From an uncultured Methanobrevibacter sp. (GTDB taxonomy: Archaea; Methanobacteriota; Methanobacteria; Methanobacteriales; Methanobacteriaceae): 64,000 bases of DNA. The position numbers were made by a program, and so were the translations under genes. The notes beneath the pieces were generated by a model. That model saw only the letters and a program-made list of their open reading frames with translations. It was not told the DNA's origin and searched no databases. This document shows, piece by piece, positions 32,985 through 41,831 of the stretch. The stretch's first letter is position 1, and each line of letters starts with the position of its first letter. The stretch spans positions 1 to 64,000 of the forward strand of contig NZ_CACXTS010000005.1 of NCBI RefSeq assembly GCF_902770715.1, read 5' to 3'.

Positions 32985-35877
32985 CTTTCCAACTTTTATC
33001 CCAATATTTTGTCGGCATACTGATAGGTGTCCAATAATCTTCGCAGAAATACTGGTAAGTTTCAGTCTCTTTTAATTTCTTTGTTTTTCCATCACTAATA
33101 TAGATTGCAGATGTTCTATCTAATGTTAAATCATTTTTGATTTTAACTTCAATATAATCATAACCTCCTTTTTTGTTTGGAATATTGTAGATTTTTTTTC
33201 CTTGTAAATATCCAGGCCTTGTAAATGTTGCCGTGTCTATTATTTTATGCCAATCTTTTTCATCTGCCATTTTATCTTTATAGGTTGCTCCGATTGTTTG
33301 CACAACTGTCATTATAGTGAATAATTGCATAGCTGATGCTGTAGCACCTTTTAAAAGGTATCCTAATCCAAATTTTATGCTTTGGTATGCTAGAATTGAA
33401 AAGGGATGAATTTTTTCTAATTTATTGGATAGGATATAAATACCCGGCGAAAATAGCTTCATTGCATTTTTTATTCCTGCAATAATGTCTTTTGGAAGAA
33501 TTCCAACACCGCAGCAATCTTTGGTCGTGGAAATCGATGATCCTTTATAAACTGTAGAATTATGTGACATTATCATGTTTGCAACTCCACTTGTTTGATT
33601 AATAGCAATTGCACAATTGGTCCTGTCTTCTGCAAGCAAATAGACCATTTCTCCTAATTCTACAATGCTGAATTTTCCAGACATTATTGTTGAAAAAATA
33701 GCGTCAAAGGAATTGGTTGTATTGTCCCAGTATCTTGTTGCAACAGCTGAAAGTGCATAATCTTCAAGATTTGGCAGATTAATGGAGTTTATTAGTCTAA
33801 ATAACATCACATTTGTTTCATTATCTCCTTTAACTCCCATTCCCATATCAGAATTTAGAATGTTTAGGTATGTGTCTTCTAAATTGATTCCTCCAAGTAT
33901 GGTTAACGGATTTTCACGATTCCACCTGACATTAAATTCTTTTGAATAATGGTCTGCAAGTTCATCGGCTAACCAGGTAGTTTCCAGTGATGCCAGATGC
34001 ATTCCATAAACGTTCATAACTCCAAATCTATTCAAATAATCAGGATTTCTTAAAATCCAATTTTCTAAAATATTTTGGGATATCTTTTCATTAATGATGC
34101 TGTAAGACTGTAGAACTTCAAAACCCATGGCATTTCTATAGTTTTTACCGAGTCCATAGCTAATGGTTTCTAATTTTTCAAGCTCTTCTTTCCCGTTCAC
34201 TGTAAATTTGGTAATCAAATTCTCTTTTGAGATGTATCCCACAACGGAATTTCCGAAGTAGCTGAATGTTATGGGATTGCCAGTATTGGTAAATCGTATT
34301 GAAGATGTATCGTGCCTTGTAATTTCATCATAACTTTTATAGTTGAAATCATAAATCGTTTTGCCGTAAAACTTGGATAAGCTATATCTTAAGCCCAATT
34401 CATCAAAATTAACTGTTTGGAAGTTTATTTTTGCAGTAATTTTGTCATTTTCCATATAGGTTAATGTTTCGCTTTTATCCAATCCCTTACTCGCATAAAA
34501 ACCGAACAGTGCTGTGCTGTCTTTAGTTTTGCTTTGATAATCAATTTGGGTGTAACCATTGATTCTAGTGATAAAAATTCCATTTCCCTTCAGTTTTGCC
34601 TTATCGCTGTCGCTTTTTATTCCACTCCCTTCAAAGGGCACGAAATAAGTTTTATATCCAAGCAATGTTGAATTTACTCCATCAAATCGTGTTGTGGAAA
34701 AGGTATATGTTTTATCTTTAATCTGAATTGTAAACAGCTCATTTTTTGGCATTTTTATAATTCCATTCACTCCAGTTTTTATTGAATATACGGAATTGGG
34801 AAACACATAATTTGTTGTGACATTGACGTAATTTGGAATTAATGTTGTATGGATGTAGTCGATTGGTTTTACATATTTGTCGACGATTATTTTATTTGTG
34901 TTCCTGAGGCCGTTGTATTCGGTTGTGATTTTGTAACTTCCTGCGTCTAACTTAACGTTCAATGTTGCAATTCCCTTCTTGTTTGTTGTTTTTGAGTAAG
35001 TTTTGCCGTTGATTTTGAGAGTAACTTTTTCATTTGAGGAAACTTTTCCCTTGCTGTTTAGAACTTTAACATTAAATTTCCCAGTATTGTTTTCATTTAT
35101 TTTCAGGTCTTTTGTTTCAATCAGCGACTTTATGGTGATGATTTTATTTATTGTCTCTCCAGATTTTTGATTTATTGATGATATGATGTATTTTCCTGGT
35201 TTTAAATTGATGTTTAATTTGGCAATACCTTTTACATTTGTTTTAACGGCATAATTTTTGTTATTTAATTTGAATTTAATGGCGGTGTTTTTTAAAGGAG
35301 TTCCCTTCTGGTTATAAAAGGTAGAATGGTATGGTGCGGCATTTTTATAATATTTCGTAAAGTCGCTGCATTTAATTGTGCTTTTAACTATGACATTGTT
35401 TTTAATGCTTTTAGATTTGTATTTGTCTGTCTGTTTAAAATTGGTTAAAACAGTATAGCTTCCACTTTTTAGTTTTATATTAAGTGATGCTGAACCTTTT
35501 TTATCTGTTATTTTTTCGTAGTCTTTTCCATTAACTGTGATGGTTATTTTTGCTTTGCCTATTGCCTTTTTGTCCTTGTCTTTTAGAGTTACGGAGAATT
35601 TGCTCCCGTCCTTATAATACATTTTAACATTGGATGCCTTTAAAACAACTTCTTTTTTTTCAACGGCTGTTTTCGTTGCAGCTTCCAATTTATCACTTTT
35701 TGCATTGTCTGATTCAAGTTTGTCTTTGTCATTTTCTACGCTTAATTTGCATAAGTCCTGATTTGGATCAGGTTGCTGAATACTTATTGTTCCATTTTCG
35801 CTGTCTGCTGCAGATACAGCACAAATAAAAAAAAGAAATAGGAAAATGAAACATATGGTGTTTATCTTTTTATTCAT
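32977..35877 (-). CDS. Large secreted adhesin-like protein with Ig-like repeats
   Basis: 966 residues. Signal peptide at 1-23 (NTICFIFLFLFFICAVSA). Three related Ig-like (Big/CnaB-like) units follow between about 60 and 335, each with the pattern G-K-x-Y-x-K-x-T-x-K-K-G-x-A-x-L-N-x-K-L-x-x-G-x-Y; examples are DKKGSASLNIKLKSGSY, VKGIAKLNINLKPGKY and KKGIATLNVKLDAGSY. The remaining 600 residues are not recognised; they include a pair of cysteines (KDCCGVGILP near 820), a hydrophobic helical stretch near 830-885 and no obvious C-terminal membrane anchor. Methanobrevibacter carry many such surface proteins. AT-rich. Downstream overlap with a small membrane protein. Confidence 0.83.
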   Translation of the reverse strand: MNKKINTICFIFLFLFFICAVSAADSENGTISIQQPDPNQDLCKLSVENDKDKLESDNAKSDKLEAATKTAVEKKEVVLKASNVKMYYKDGSKFSVTLKDKDKKAIGKAKITITVNGKDYEKITDKKGSASLNIKLKSGSYTVLTNFKQTDKYKSKSIKNNVIVKSTIKCSDFTKYYKNAAPYHSTFYNQKGTPLKNTAIKFKLNNKNYAVKTNVKGIAKLNINLKPGKYIISSINQKSGETINKIITIKSLIETKDLKINENNTGKFNVKVLNSKGKVSSNEKVTLKINGKTYSKTTNKKGIATLNVKLDAGSYKITTEYNGLRNTNKIIVDKYVKPIDYIHTTLIPNYVNVTTNYVFPNSVYSIKTGVNGIIKMPKNELFTIQIKDKTYTFSTTRFDGVNSTLLGYKTYFVPFEGSGIKSDSDKAKLKGNGIFITRINGYTQIDYQSKTKDSTALFGFYASKGLDKSETLTYMENDKITAKINFQTVNFDELGLRYSLSKFYGKTIYDFNYKSYDEITRHDTSSIRFTNTGNPITFSYFGNSVVGYISKENLITKFTVNGKEELEKLETISYGLGKNYRNAMGFEVLQSYSIINEKISQNILENWILRNPDYLNRFGVMNVYGMHLASLETTWLADELADHYSKEFNVRWNRENPLTILGGINLEDTYLNILNSDMGMGVKGDNETNVMLFRLINSINLPNLEDYALSAVATRYWDNTTNSFDAIFSTIMSGKFSIVELGEMVYLLAEDRTNCAIAINQTSGVANMIMSHNSTVYKGSSISTTKDCCGVGILPKDIIAGIKNAMKLFSPGIYILSNKLEKIHPFSILAYQSIKFGLGYLLKGATASAMQLFTIMTVVQTIGATYKDKMADEKDWHKIIDTATFTRPGYLQGKKIYNIPNKKGGYDYIEVKIKNDLTLDRTSAIYISDGKTKKLKETETYQYFCEDYWTPISMPTKYWDKSWKGG

Positions 35878-36004
35878 AGTATCTACCTTAATGTCAATTT
35901 TTAGTTAAATCAACGATTAAAGTATGATATCTTGAATATTTAAACTTTAATTTTAAAAATAAATAGTAAATGACTTTAAAAATGAATTTTAAGGATAAAT
36001 TGTT

Positions 36005-36643
36005 CTAATAAATTACCATAATGCACATATAGGTAAATTCACTTTGAGCAATCTCTTTTAATGTTGACTCCACAACTTTTTCATCGGGATAACTTAGCCT
36101 TTCACAGACTACAACTTTACGGTCCTCGTCAACACCATTGTCAAGTAAAAACTGTGCCATGTCCTTTACTTTTCTTGAAGGCAGTGCTATTGTTGTTTTT
36201 CCGTTGTTGATAACTGGCAGGATGTCTTCTATGTTTTCCCTTCCATGAAAGGTCATTACATTGGCATTGTCCCATTGAATATGGCATCTTGCAGCCGCAA
36301 GCTGAAGGGAGCTGATTCCAGGAATCACTTCAATGCTTTCTTTAGGAAATCCTTTTTCAGCCGAAATTCTCAAAACAGTATTCAACACGCCTGAAAATCC
36401 CGGATCTCCTGTTGATAATATTGAAACGGCATTTCCATCACAAGCCAGTTCAACACCTTCCTCTAGCTTGTCAAGCAATTCTTTAACGTTGAATGCAATC
36501 TTATTCTGAACATCATCAAACAGTTCAATTGCACGTGTACTTCCAACAGTGTAGTCGCTAGCTTTAACTGTGTCTATTGCTTTTTTAGTCAAAAATTCGC
36601 TTGCACCAGGGCCAATTCCAATAATATAAATCTTACCAGTCAT
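36005..36643 (-). CDS. cbiE: Cobalt-precorrin-7 C5-methyltransferase
   Basis: About 212 residues. SAM-dependent tetrapyrrole methyltransferase signatures: YIIGIGPGASEFLT at the N-terminus, ILSTGDPGFSGV, EVIPGISSLQLAAA and MTFHGRE. CbiE methylates C5 of cobalt-precorrin-7 in the anaerobic cobalamin route. The CbiT partner is not adjacent. I chose ATG 36643, one base after the stop of the HxlR gene, with GATGATT upstream; an ATG at 36652 is in frame but overlaps that gene. Possibly cotranscribed with the regulator by chance of position. Confidence 0.92.
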   Translation of the reverse strand: MTGKIYIIGIGPGASEFLTKKAIDTVKASDYTVGSTRAIELFDDVQNKIAFNVKELLDKLEEGVELACDGNAVSILSTGDPGFSGVLNTVLRISAEKGFPKESIEVIPGISSLQLAAARCHIQWDNANVMTFHGRENIEDILPVINNGKTTIALPSRKVKDMAQFLLDNGVDEDRKVVVCERLSYPDEKVVESTLKEIAQSEFTYMCIMVIY

Positions 36644-36644
36644 T

Positions 36645-37028
36645 TTAATCATCAATTTTTAAAGTTTCTTTAAATGTGTTTTTCAAAGCGGCTCTTGTTT
36701 CATCTGAATAACCTTTGTCCTTTTCATCTTCTAAGGTAAACATGGCCAATTCATAAACGATCCTGTTCATTGATTTTCCATATTCGGTCAAATGATACTC
36801 TGTACTTACGGGGGTTGTATTCAACACATGTTTTTCAATCAAACCGTTTTCTTCCAGTTCCTTTAAGCAATTTGACAATACTTTATTGCTTAAATTTGGT
36901 TTATCTTCCAAGAATTCCTTAAAATGTTTTTTGCCGAAAAACATGTCTCTGATAATTTGAATGCTCCATTTTTTGTTAATCAGATTTAGAGTTCTATCAA
37001 CAGGACAGATGATTTTTTCAGACTTCAT
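36645..37028 (-). CDS. HxlR-family winged-helix regulator
   Basis: About 127 residues from ATG 37028. HxlR hallmarks: the N-terminal CPVDRTLNLINKKWSIQII, FGKKHFKEFLEDKPNLSNKVLS and TPVSTEYHLTEYGKS. The single N-terminal cysteine in CPVD is the residue that senses oxidants or electrophiles in characterised HxlR proteins such as YodB. An in-frame start at 37103 would add 25 atypical residues, so I reject it. It is transcribed divergently from the macrodomain-sirtuin pair across about 100 bases that contain repeated GTTAC motifs, suggesting it controls that pair and itself. Confidence 0.88.
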   Translation of the reverse strand: MKSEKIICPVDRTLNLINKKWSIQIIRDMFFGKKHFKEFLEDKPNLSNKVLSNCLKELEENGLIEKHVLNTTPVSTEYHLTEYGKSMNRIVYELAMFTLEDEKDKGYSDETRAALKNTFKETLKIDD

Positions 37029-37059
37029 ATTTTTAAATTGTATTAGATTATTATTAATA

Positions 37060-37094
37060 GTTACTTTTTTGTTACAAGGTTTCCTTATGGTTAC
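37060..37094. promoter_or_regulatory. Candidate HxlR operator: GTTAC repeats around a palindrome
   Basis: GTTAC occurs at 37060, 37071 and 37090 in the divergent gap. Between the last two is AAGGTTTCCTT (37076-37086), a perfect 4-3-4 palindrome. Operator role is inferred. Confidence 0.4.
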
Positions 37095-37130
37095 AAAAAT
37101 CATTTAAATGCTAAAATCTATTATTAATTA

Positions 37131-37934
37131 ATGCTTGAAGGAGGGATTAAAATAAACGGCGAAGAACAACTGGATTTTCTCATTAATTATTTGATTGAAG
37201 AGAGAAATGAAATAATTGATGTTCCTGATGATTATTCGGACAAAAGAAATTTGTTTCGTGCATTGATGAATGTTAGGATGCCTCATGAGGTGTCAGATGA
37301 ATTTTTAAAAGTTCAGGATGACTTCTTGACTCAGGAAACATTAAGCAAAAATCTCACTTCCGTTGATGAGATTGAAGAAGCTAAAGGCAAAATCATGCTT
37401 TGGCAGGGGGACATTACTACATTGAAAGTGGATGCGATTGTGAATGCCGCCAATTCAAAGTTACTTGGATGTTTTATCCCTTTACATAACTGCATTGACA
37501 ATGTAATTCATTCGGCCAGCGGTGTCCAGCTGAGGGATGAATGCAATCGGATGATGAAGGAACAGGGTTGTGATGAAGAAGTCGGAAAGGCCAAAATCAC
37601 TGATGCATACAATCTTCCTTCTAAATATGTTATTCATACGGTTGGCCCTGCAATCCCGCAAGGGTCTGAACCGTCCGATGATGATTGTGATAAATTAGCT
37701 AGCTGTTATAAGTCTTGTTTGGCTATTGCAGATGAAAATGGCTTAGAATCCATTGCATTCTGCAGTATTTCAACTGGTGTTTTTAATTTTCCACAGGTAT
37801 TGGCCTGCAAGATTGCAGTTAAAACGGTTGAAGATTATTTAAAAGCAAATGAATCAGGTTTAAAGCATGTAATTTTTGATGTGTTTAGTGATTCAAGTTA
37901 TTCAATTTATAAAAGGGAGTTATTTGCTGATTAA
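37131..37934 (+). CDS. Zinc-type macrodomain protein, probable protein ADP-ribosyl hydrolase
   Basis: 267 residues. A helical N-terminal region (1-85) is followed by a macrodomain. ADP-ribose loop 1 is [21 protein letters not shown]. The zinc-type signature is [19 protein letters not shown], with Cys, His and Cys spaced as in Zn-Macro enzymes. Loop 2 is [11 protein letters not shown]. Such enzymes remove mono-ADP-ribose placed by class M sirtuins, and the SirTM gene follows after 1 nt. The ATG at 37131 has no upstream ribosome-binding site and may be leaderless. A GGAGG (37140-37144) lies inside codons 4-5, so an internal start cannot be excluded. Confidence 0.9.
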   Translation: MLEGGIKINGEEQLDFLINYLIEERNEIIDVPDDYSDKRNLFRALMNVRMPHEVSDEFLKVQDDFLTQETLSKNLTSVDEIEEAKGKIMLWQGDITTLKVDAIVNAANSKLLGCFIPLHNCIDNVIHSASGVQLRDECNRMMKEQGCDEEVGKAKITDAYNLPSKYVIHTVGPAIPQGSEPSDDDCDKLASCYKSCLAIADENGLESIAFCSISTGVFNFPQVLACKIAVKTVEDYLKANESGLKHVIFDVFSDSSYSIYKRELFAD

Positions 37935-37935
37935 T

Positions 37936-38778
37936 ATGGATTTTGTAAAAAGATTAGATAATGCTAAAAGGGCTATTGATGATGCGGATTATATTTTAAT
38001 TGGTGCAGGTGCAGGGTTTTCAGCAGCTGCGGGAATTGAGTATTCGGGCAAGCGTTTTGAAGATAATTTCCAGGATTTTATAGAAAAATATGGTGTTCAA
38101 GACATGTATTCGGCCACATTTTACCCATATGCAACTCAAGAGGAAAAATGGGCTCATTGGATTCGTCATGTATATGTGAATAGATATTCTGTTGGAAAAA
38201 CAAAGTTATATGGACAACTGCTTGAGTTAGTTAAGGACAAGGACTATTTTGTCCTGACTACAAATGTGGAACACCAATTTTGGATAAATGGATTTGACGA
38301 TAAAAGGATTTTCGCAACTCAAGGGGATTATGGTTTGATGCAATGTGAAATGGCATGTCATAATAAGCTATATTCTAATGAAGAGTTGGTATTCGATGCA
38401 ATGGATAAAATAGAAGATTGTATGATTCCATCAGATTTAGTTCCCAAATGCCCCGTATGTGGAGGCAATATGGAAATTAACGTGAGAAAAGACAATTTCT
38501 TTGTTGAAGATGAAAAGTGGCATCAGATGTATAATAACTATTCCAATTATTTAAAAAGAGTTGATGGAAAAATCGTCTTTTTGGAGTTGGGTGTCGGATT
38601 CAATACTCCTGTCATCATAAGGTATCCTTTTGAGCAGATGACTCATGATAATCCGAATACCACACTAATCAGATTAAATAGAAGCTATCCTGATGCAATT
38701 CCTCAAAATAAAGATAAGACAATTGGTTTTGATGAAGAAATTTCAGAAATATTCGATTATTGGCTTTCAAGATTCTAA
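37936..38778 (+). CDS. Class M sirtuin (SirTM), probable protein ADP-ribosyltransferase
   Basis: About 280 residues. Sirtuin Rossmann motif LIGAGAGFSAAAGIEYSG, TTNVEHQFWINGF in place of the usual TQNID, and FATQGDYG in which the catalytic histidine of deacetylases is replaced by glutamine, the mark of SirTM. Zinc-ligand cysteines are in MQCEMACHNK and CPVCGGN. SirTMs ADP-ribosylate rather than deacylate; bacterial ones modify lipoylated GcvH-L. No GcvH-L or lipoate ligase gene is adjacent here, so the target is unknown. The start is one base after the macrodomain stop. The 3' end overlaps the convergent phosphatase gene by 12 nt. Confidence 0.88.
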   Translation: MDFVKRLDNAKRAIDDADYILIGAGAGFSAAAGIEYSGKRFEDNFQDFIEKYGVQDMYSATFYPYATQEEKWAHWIRHVYVNRYSVGKTKLYGQLLELVKDKDYFVLTTNVEHQFWINGFDDKRIFATQGDYGLMQCEMACHNKLYSNEELVFDAMDKIEDCMIPSDLVPKCPVCGGNMEINVRKDNFFVEDEKWHQMYNNYSNYLKRVDGKIVFLELGVGFNTPVIIRYPFEQMTHDNPNTTLIRLNRSYPDAIPQNKDKTIGFDEEISEIFDYWLSRF

Positions 38779-40887
38779 CTCTTCTATTTCTTTTTTTAAG
38801 AAGTTATAAATTGAAGAAGCTCCAATTAGCTCTCCAGGGTCTTGCCAATCGGAAGGATATAGGATGAACGGTTTTGTTTGGTCTCCACCAAGACCACCAT
38901 GTGATCCTATTAATTCCTCAAATGCGCACACTTCATTATTTTCTGAATCATAGAAGCTGTTTACCATAATGTCGGGCATGTTATCGAATGAATTTTGACG
39001 TTTTAAATGCATGGCGGCATTTTTGCCGAAACCGTCTAATGGATTTTCACCAACGATTTCATCTGTATTCAGGTAGTAGATTCCATTTTGACCAATGACC
39101 ATTCCCCCGTTTGATATGGAATTCACTAAAACAAATCCGATGCCGGAATGTTTTACAAGTCCAGGAATCAAATCCGGGAACAGCATTACAATTTCCTCAT
39201 AATTTAGGCGTTCTTTCCATTGTGTTAGGTAGATTAATCCTAAGTTTCCAGATCCTAAAACAATCAATTCGGAATCTTGTGCTTTTTTGGTACTGTGCTC
39301 TACGCTTTCATAACCTGTAATGTATTCTAAGCTATTTGAGTATTTGTCATATAAGGCAAGGAACTGCTTGTTTTCAAAAAGTATTGCAGGCTTTTTGTTT
39401 TGAAAATCTTCTTTAATGTTTTGCAGAGAGCCCATATCTTCAAATAAATCGTCACGAATTAAACCCACCTTTTCTTTAATCTGTCTGATTTGTTTGTTTT
39501 CAGGAATTACTGCATCTCTGAAGTGGTCAATGTTATATGCTGTTTTAAAAAGTTTCAAATCGTCTGGAAGTAGTCTGCGCACATAATTGCCCAATGATAT
39601 TCCATATCTTTGCTTGAATGTCGCACCATTTGATTGGCCATGGTCTGATAGGATTACTAATTTGTAGTCCCTGTCACTCATTTCAATGGCGGAAATGATT
39701 TTTGGAAATTGCATGTCGATTCTTTTCAATGCTCCCCAAACATCATTGTCCTGTACTCCGGAATGGTGTGCAATTTCATCATATCCCATAAATGTAGCAT
39801 ATGCAGTGTCAATATCACCGGTTAATATTTCGCTGGTTAAAACATCGATTGTTACTTCTCTTAAAACTACATTAGCCCCAGCTCTGACTGCTGCATAAAC
39901 GATTGTTCTTCTTAAGCGGGGCTGTATCTTTCTCAAAAAGTGGGTTATTTGAGATGACACCTCAAGAATTATATCCCATATGAATAAAATGAATAGTCTT
40001 TGGAAATTGTATGAATCTAAAAAGACTGCATTCAATGTCTTGTTGTAGATGTTGGATAATCCATTTAATTTTGAGGATGTTAATGTAGGAATTTTGCTGT
40101 CTCCAGAAAACATGTTTGCAATGCTGATTCCATTTTTAAGCAAACCTTCTCCATTGCTTATTTTTTCTTCTATTTCTGGAGCATCACTCAATTTTCCTGA
40201 AACAACAATTTTATTATTGTTTTCTTTTTCAACCCATCTATATGCTACAATATTCCTGTTATTTCCATGCAATATTCCGGCTTGACTGGCACCGGTTTGT
40301 GAAGATAAATCGGTTTCCCACTCTTTTAATGTATGTGTTTCCTTGATAAATTTTTCAATGTTGGGCATAATGCCTTTCTCAATAGCCTTCTTTAATGTAT
40401 TTATTGAAAGGCCGTCTATTTCAAGCATTACTACTCCAGGAAATCTTTTTTTGTAAGGAACCTTTTGCTTTATGGCATAATCAAGGATTGTTTTCATGTA
40501 TCTGTCATAGTAGCTGGTGTTGATAATGTTTGAAATGAATGTTGTGGCGATAGCCATCACAATAGGAACTTGCAAAATCCCATAAAGTCCTGTTTCAACT
40601 CCTGGAACAAACAATGATGCTATATAAAAGATAATGGAGTTGATAAAAAGCGATCCGATTCCAAAAGTAAATATGATGATTTTCATGAAATATCTTCTGA
40701 ATATCGGCCACAATAATGCATTGGCTATTGCAAATGCAATTACTATGATGAATGCATTATACCAGTATCCGATTGTAAAGTCCGCACTGATATAATCCAC
40801 AGCATATATTGCGACAGTATCTGCTATCACAAGTAATAATGTGGATATTATTGTTCTGAGTGATGAGATTATTCTATTTTTTATCAT
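38767..40887 (-). CDS. Membrane-anchored alkaline phosphatase superfamily protein
   Basis: 706 residues. Residues 1-120 form four membrane segments resembling the mycobacterial-type phage-holin/4TM family. The rest is an alkaline phosphatase/phosphodiesterase-like domain with VVMLEIDGLSINTL (metal Asp), a nucleophile region SSQTGASQAGILHG, GYDEIAHHSG, ILSDHGQSNGA and GSHGGLGGDQTKP. Substrate unknown; such fusions may act on nucleotide-sugars, phospholipids or phosphoglycans at the membrane. The ATG overlaps the stop of the metallophosphoesterase gene, so the two hydrolases are an operon. Confidence 0.85.
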   Translation of the reverse strand: MIKNRIISSLRTIISTLLLVIADTVAIYAVDYISADFTIGYWYNAFIIVIAFAIANALLWPIFRRYFMKIIIFTFGIGSLFINSIIFYIASLFVPGVETGLYGILQVPIVMAIATTFISNIINTSYYDRYMKTILDYAIKQKVPYKKRFPGVVMLEIDGLSINTLKKAIEKGIMPNIEKFIKETHTLKEWETDLSSQTGASQAGILHGNNRNIVAYRWVEKENNNKIVVSGKLSDAPEIEEKISNGEGLLKNGISIANMFSGDSKIPTLTSSKLNGLSNIYNKTLNAVFLDSYNFQRLFILFIWDIILEVSSQITHFLRKIQPRLRRTIVYAAVRAGANVVLREVTIDVLTSEILTGDIDTAYATFMGYDEIAHHSGVQDNDVWGALKRIDMQFPKIISAIEMSDRDYKLVILSDHGQSNGATFKQRYGISLGNYVRRLLPDDLKLFKTAYNIDHFRDAVIPENKQIRQIKEKVGLIRDDLFEDMGSLQNIKEDFQNKKPAILFENKQFLALYDKYSNSLEYITGYESVEHSTKKAQDSELIVLGSGNLGLIYLTQWKERLNYEEIVMLFPDLIPGLVKHSGIGFVLVNSISNGGMVIGQNGIYYLNTDEIVGENPLDGFGKNAAMHLKRQNSFDNMPDIMVNSFYDSENNEVCAFEELIGSHGGLGGDQTKPFILYPSDWQDPGELIGASSIYNFLKKEIEELES

Positions 40888-41753
40888 TCTATCTTAATCT
40901 TTTGTCTTTTATTTGTTTTTAATGTAATTATTGTTATTTCAGGTTTGCAATTGATTCGTATCCTAAAGGAATTTGTTCCAAGACCTTTGCTTGTGTATTG
41001 GACCATATTCCGAACTTTATAAAGTCCAACAGGATATCTTCTTGAATCAGGACCTCTGAATGGTGTAGTTTCAAATTTGGGTATTATGAACTGTCCTCCG
41101 TGTGAATGGCCTGAAATCTGCAAATCGAATTTTCTGGTTTTTGAGGACTCTTCTGCAAAGTCAGGTTCATGAGCAAGTAAAATGCTGGGAGTATTCTCTC
41201 TCATTTTAGCCAATACTTTATCCAAATTGTCTGCACATACTGTACAGCTATCTACACCGCATATATTTAGAAATTCTCCATTTTTATCAAGTGTAAATGC
41301 GTCATTGCTTAAATCAACTATTCCTGAGTTTTTAAATATTTCTCTGATTTTATCTGGGTTCATCCAATGGTCATGATTTCCCAAAACTCCAAATTTGCCG
41401 TATTTTGCTTTTAGTTTGCTGAAAGATCTTTCTAGGGATTGTTCATATCCCTCTATGACATATGAAACATAATCTCCAGTCAATGTAATCAAATCTATAT
41501 TTAGGGTGTTGACATAATCCACAAGTTCCTCCAAATATTCGGGGTCAATCCACTGTCCCAAATGGATGTCGGTCAAATTTAAGATTCTGAAGTTCTGGAA
41601 ATTCCAACCTAAATTATCAAGTTCGATATCAATTTCCACCAAGTCAATCTCTTCTTCACAAAACTTTTTGCTGGGAAGTGAAGAAGTCATAACCTCTTGA
41701 ATATCTTGTCGGATTTTCATAGCCTGTGGGCGTTCATTGTCTTTATCTTTCAT
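40884..41753 (-). CDS. Calcineurin-like metallophosphoesterase
   Basis: 289 residues. All metal-binding motifs of the family are present: NLTDIHLG, LTGDYV, GNHDHW, LLAHEPDF and SGHSHGGQ. The type resembles YkuE/YaeI-like phosphodiesterases of lipid or UDP-sugar substrates. No signal peptide or membrane helix at the N-terminus; a positively charged start precedes the domain. Translationally coupled (4-nt overlap) to the membrane phosphatase. Substrate not assignable. Confidence 0.88.
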   Translation of the reverse strand: MKDKDNERPQAMKIRQDIQEVMTSSLPSKKFCEEEIDLVEIDIELDNLGWNFQNFRILNLTDIHLGQWIDPEYLEELVDYVNTLNIDLITLTGDYVSYVIEGYEQSLERSFSKLKAKYGKFGVLGNHDHWMNPDKIREIFKNSGIVDLSNDAFTLDKNGEFLNICGVDSCTVCADNLDKVLAKMRENTPSILLAHEPDFAEESSKTRKFDLQISGHSHGGQFIIPKFETTPFRGPDSRRYPVGLYKVRNMVQYTSKGLGTNSFRIRINCKPEITIITLKTNKRQKIKIE

Positions 41754-41831
41754 TAAATATTAATTAATTCTGAAACTATTTATAATTTTAATAACAAACA
41801 TTTAGATGATATTAAAGATTAAGTGATTATT

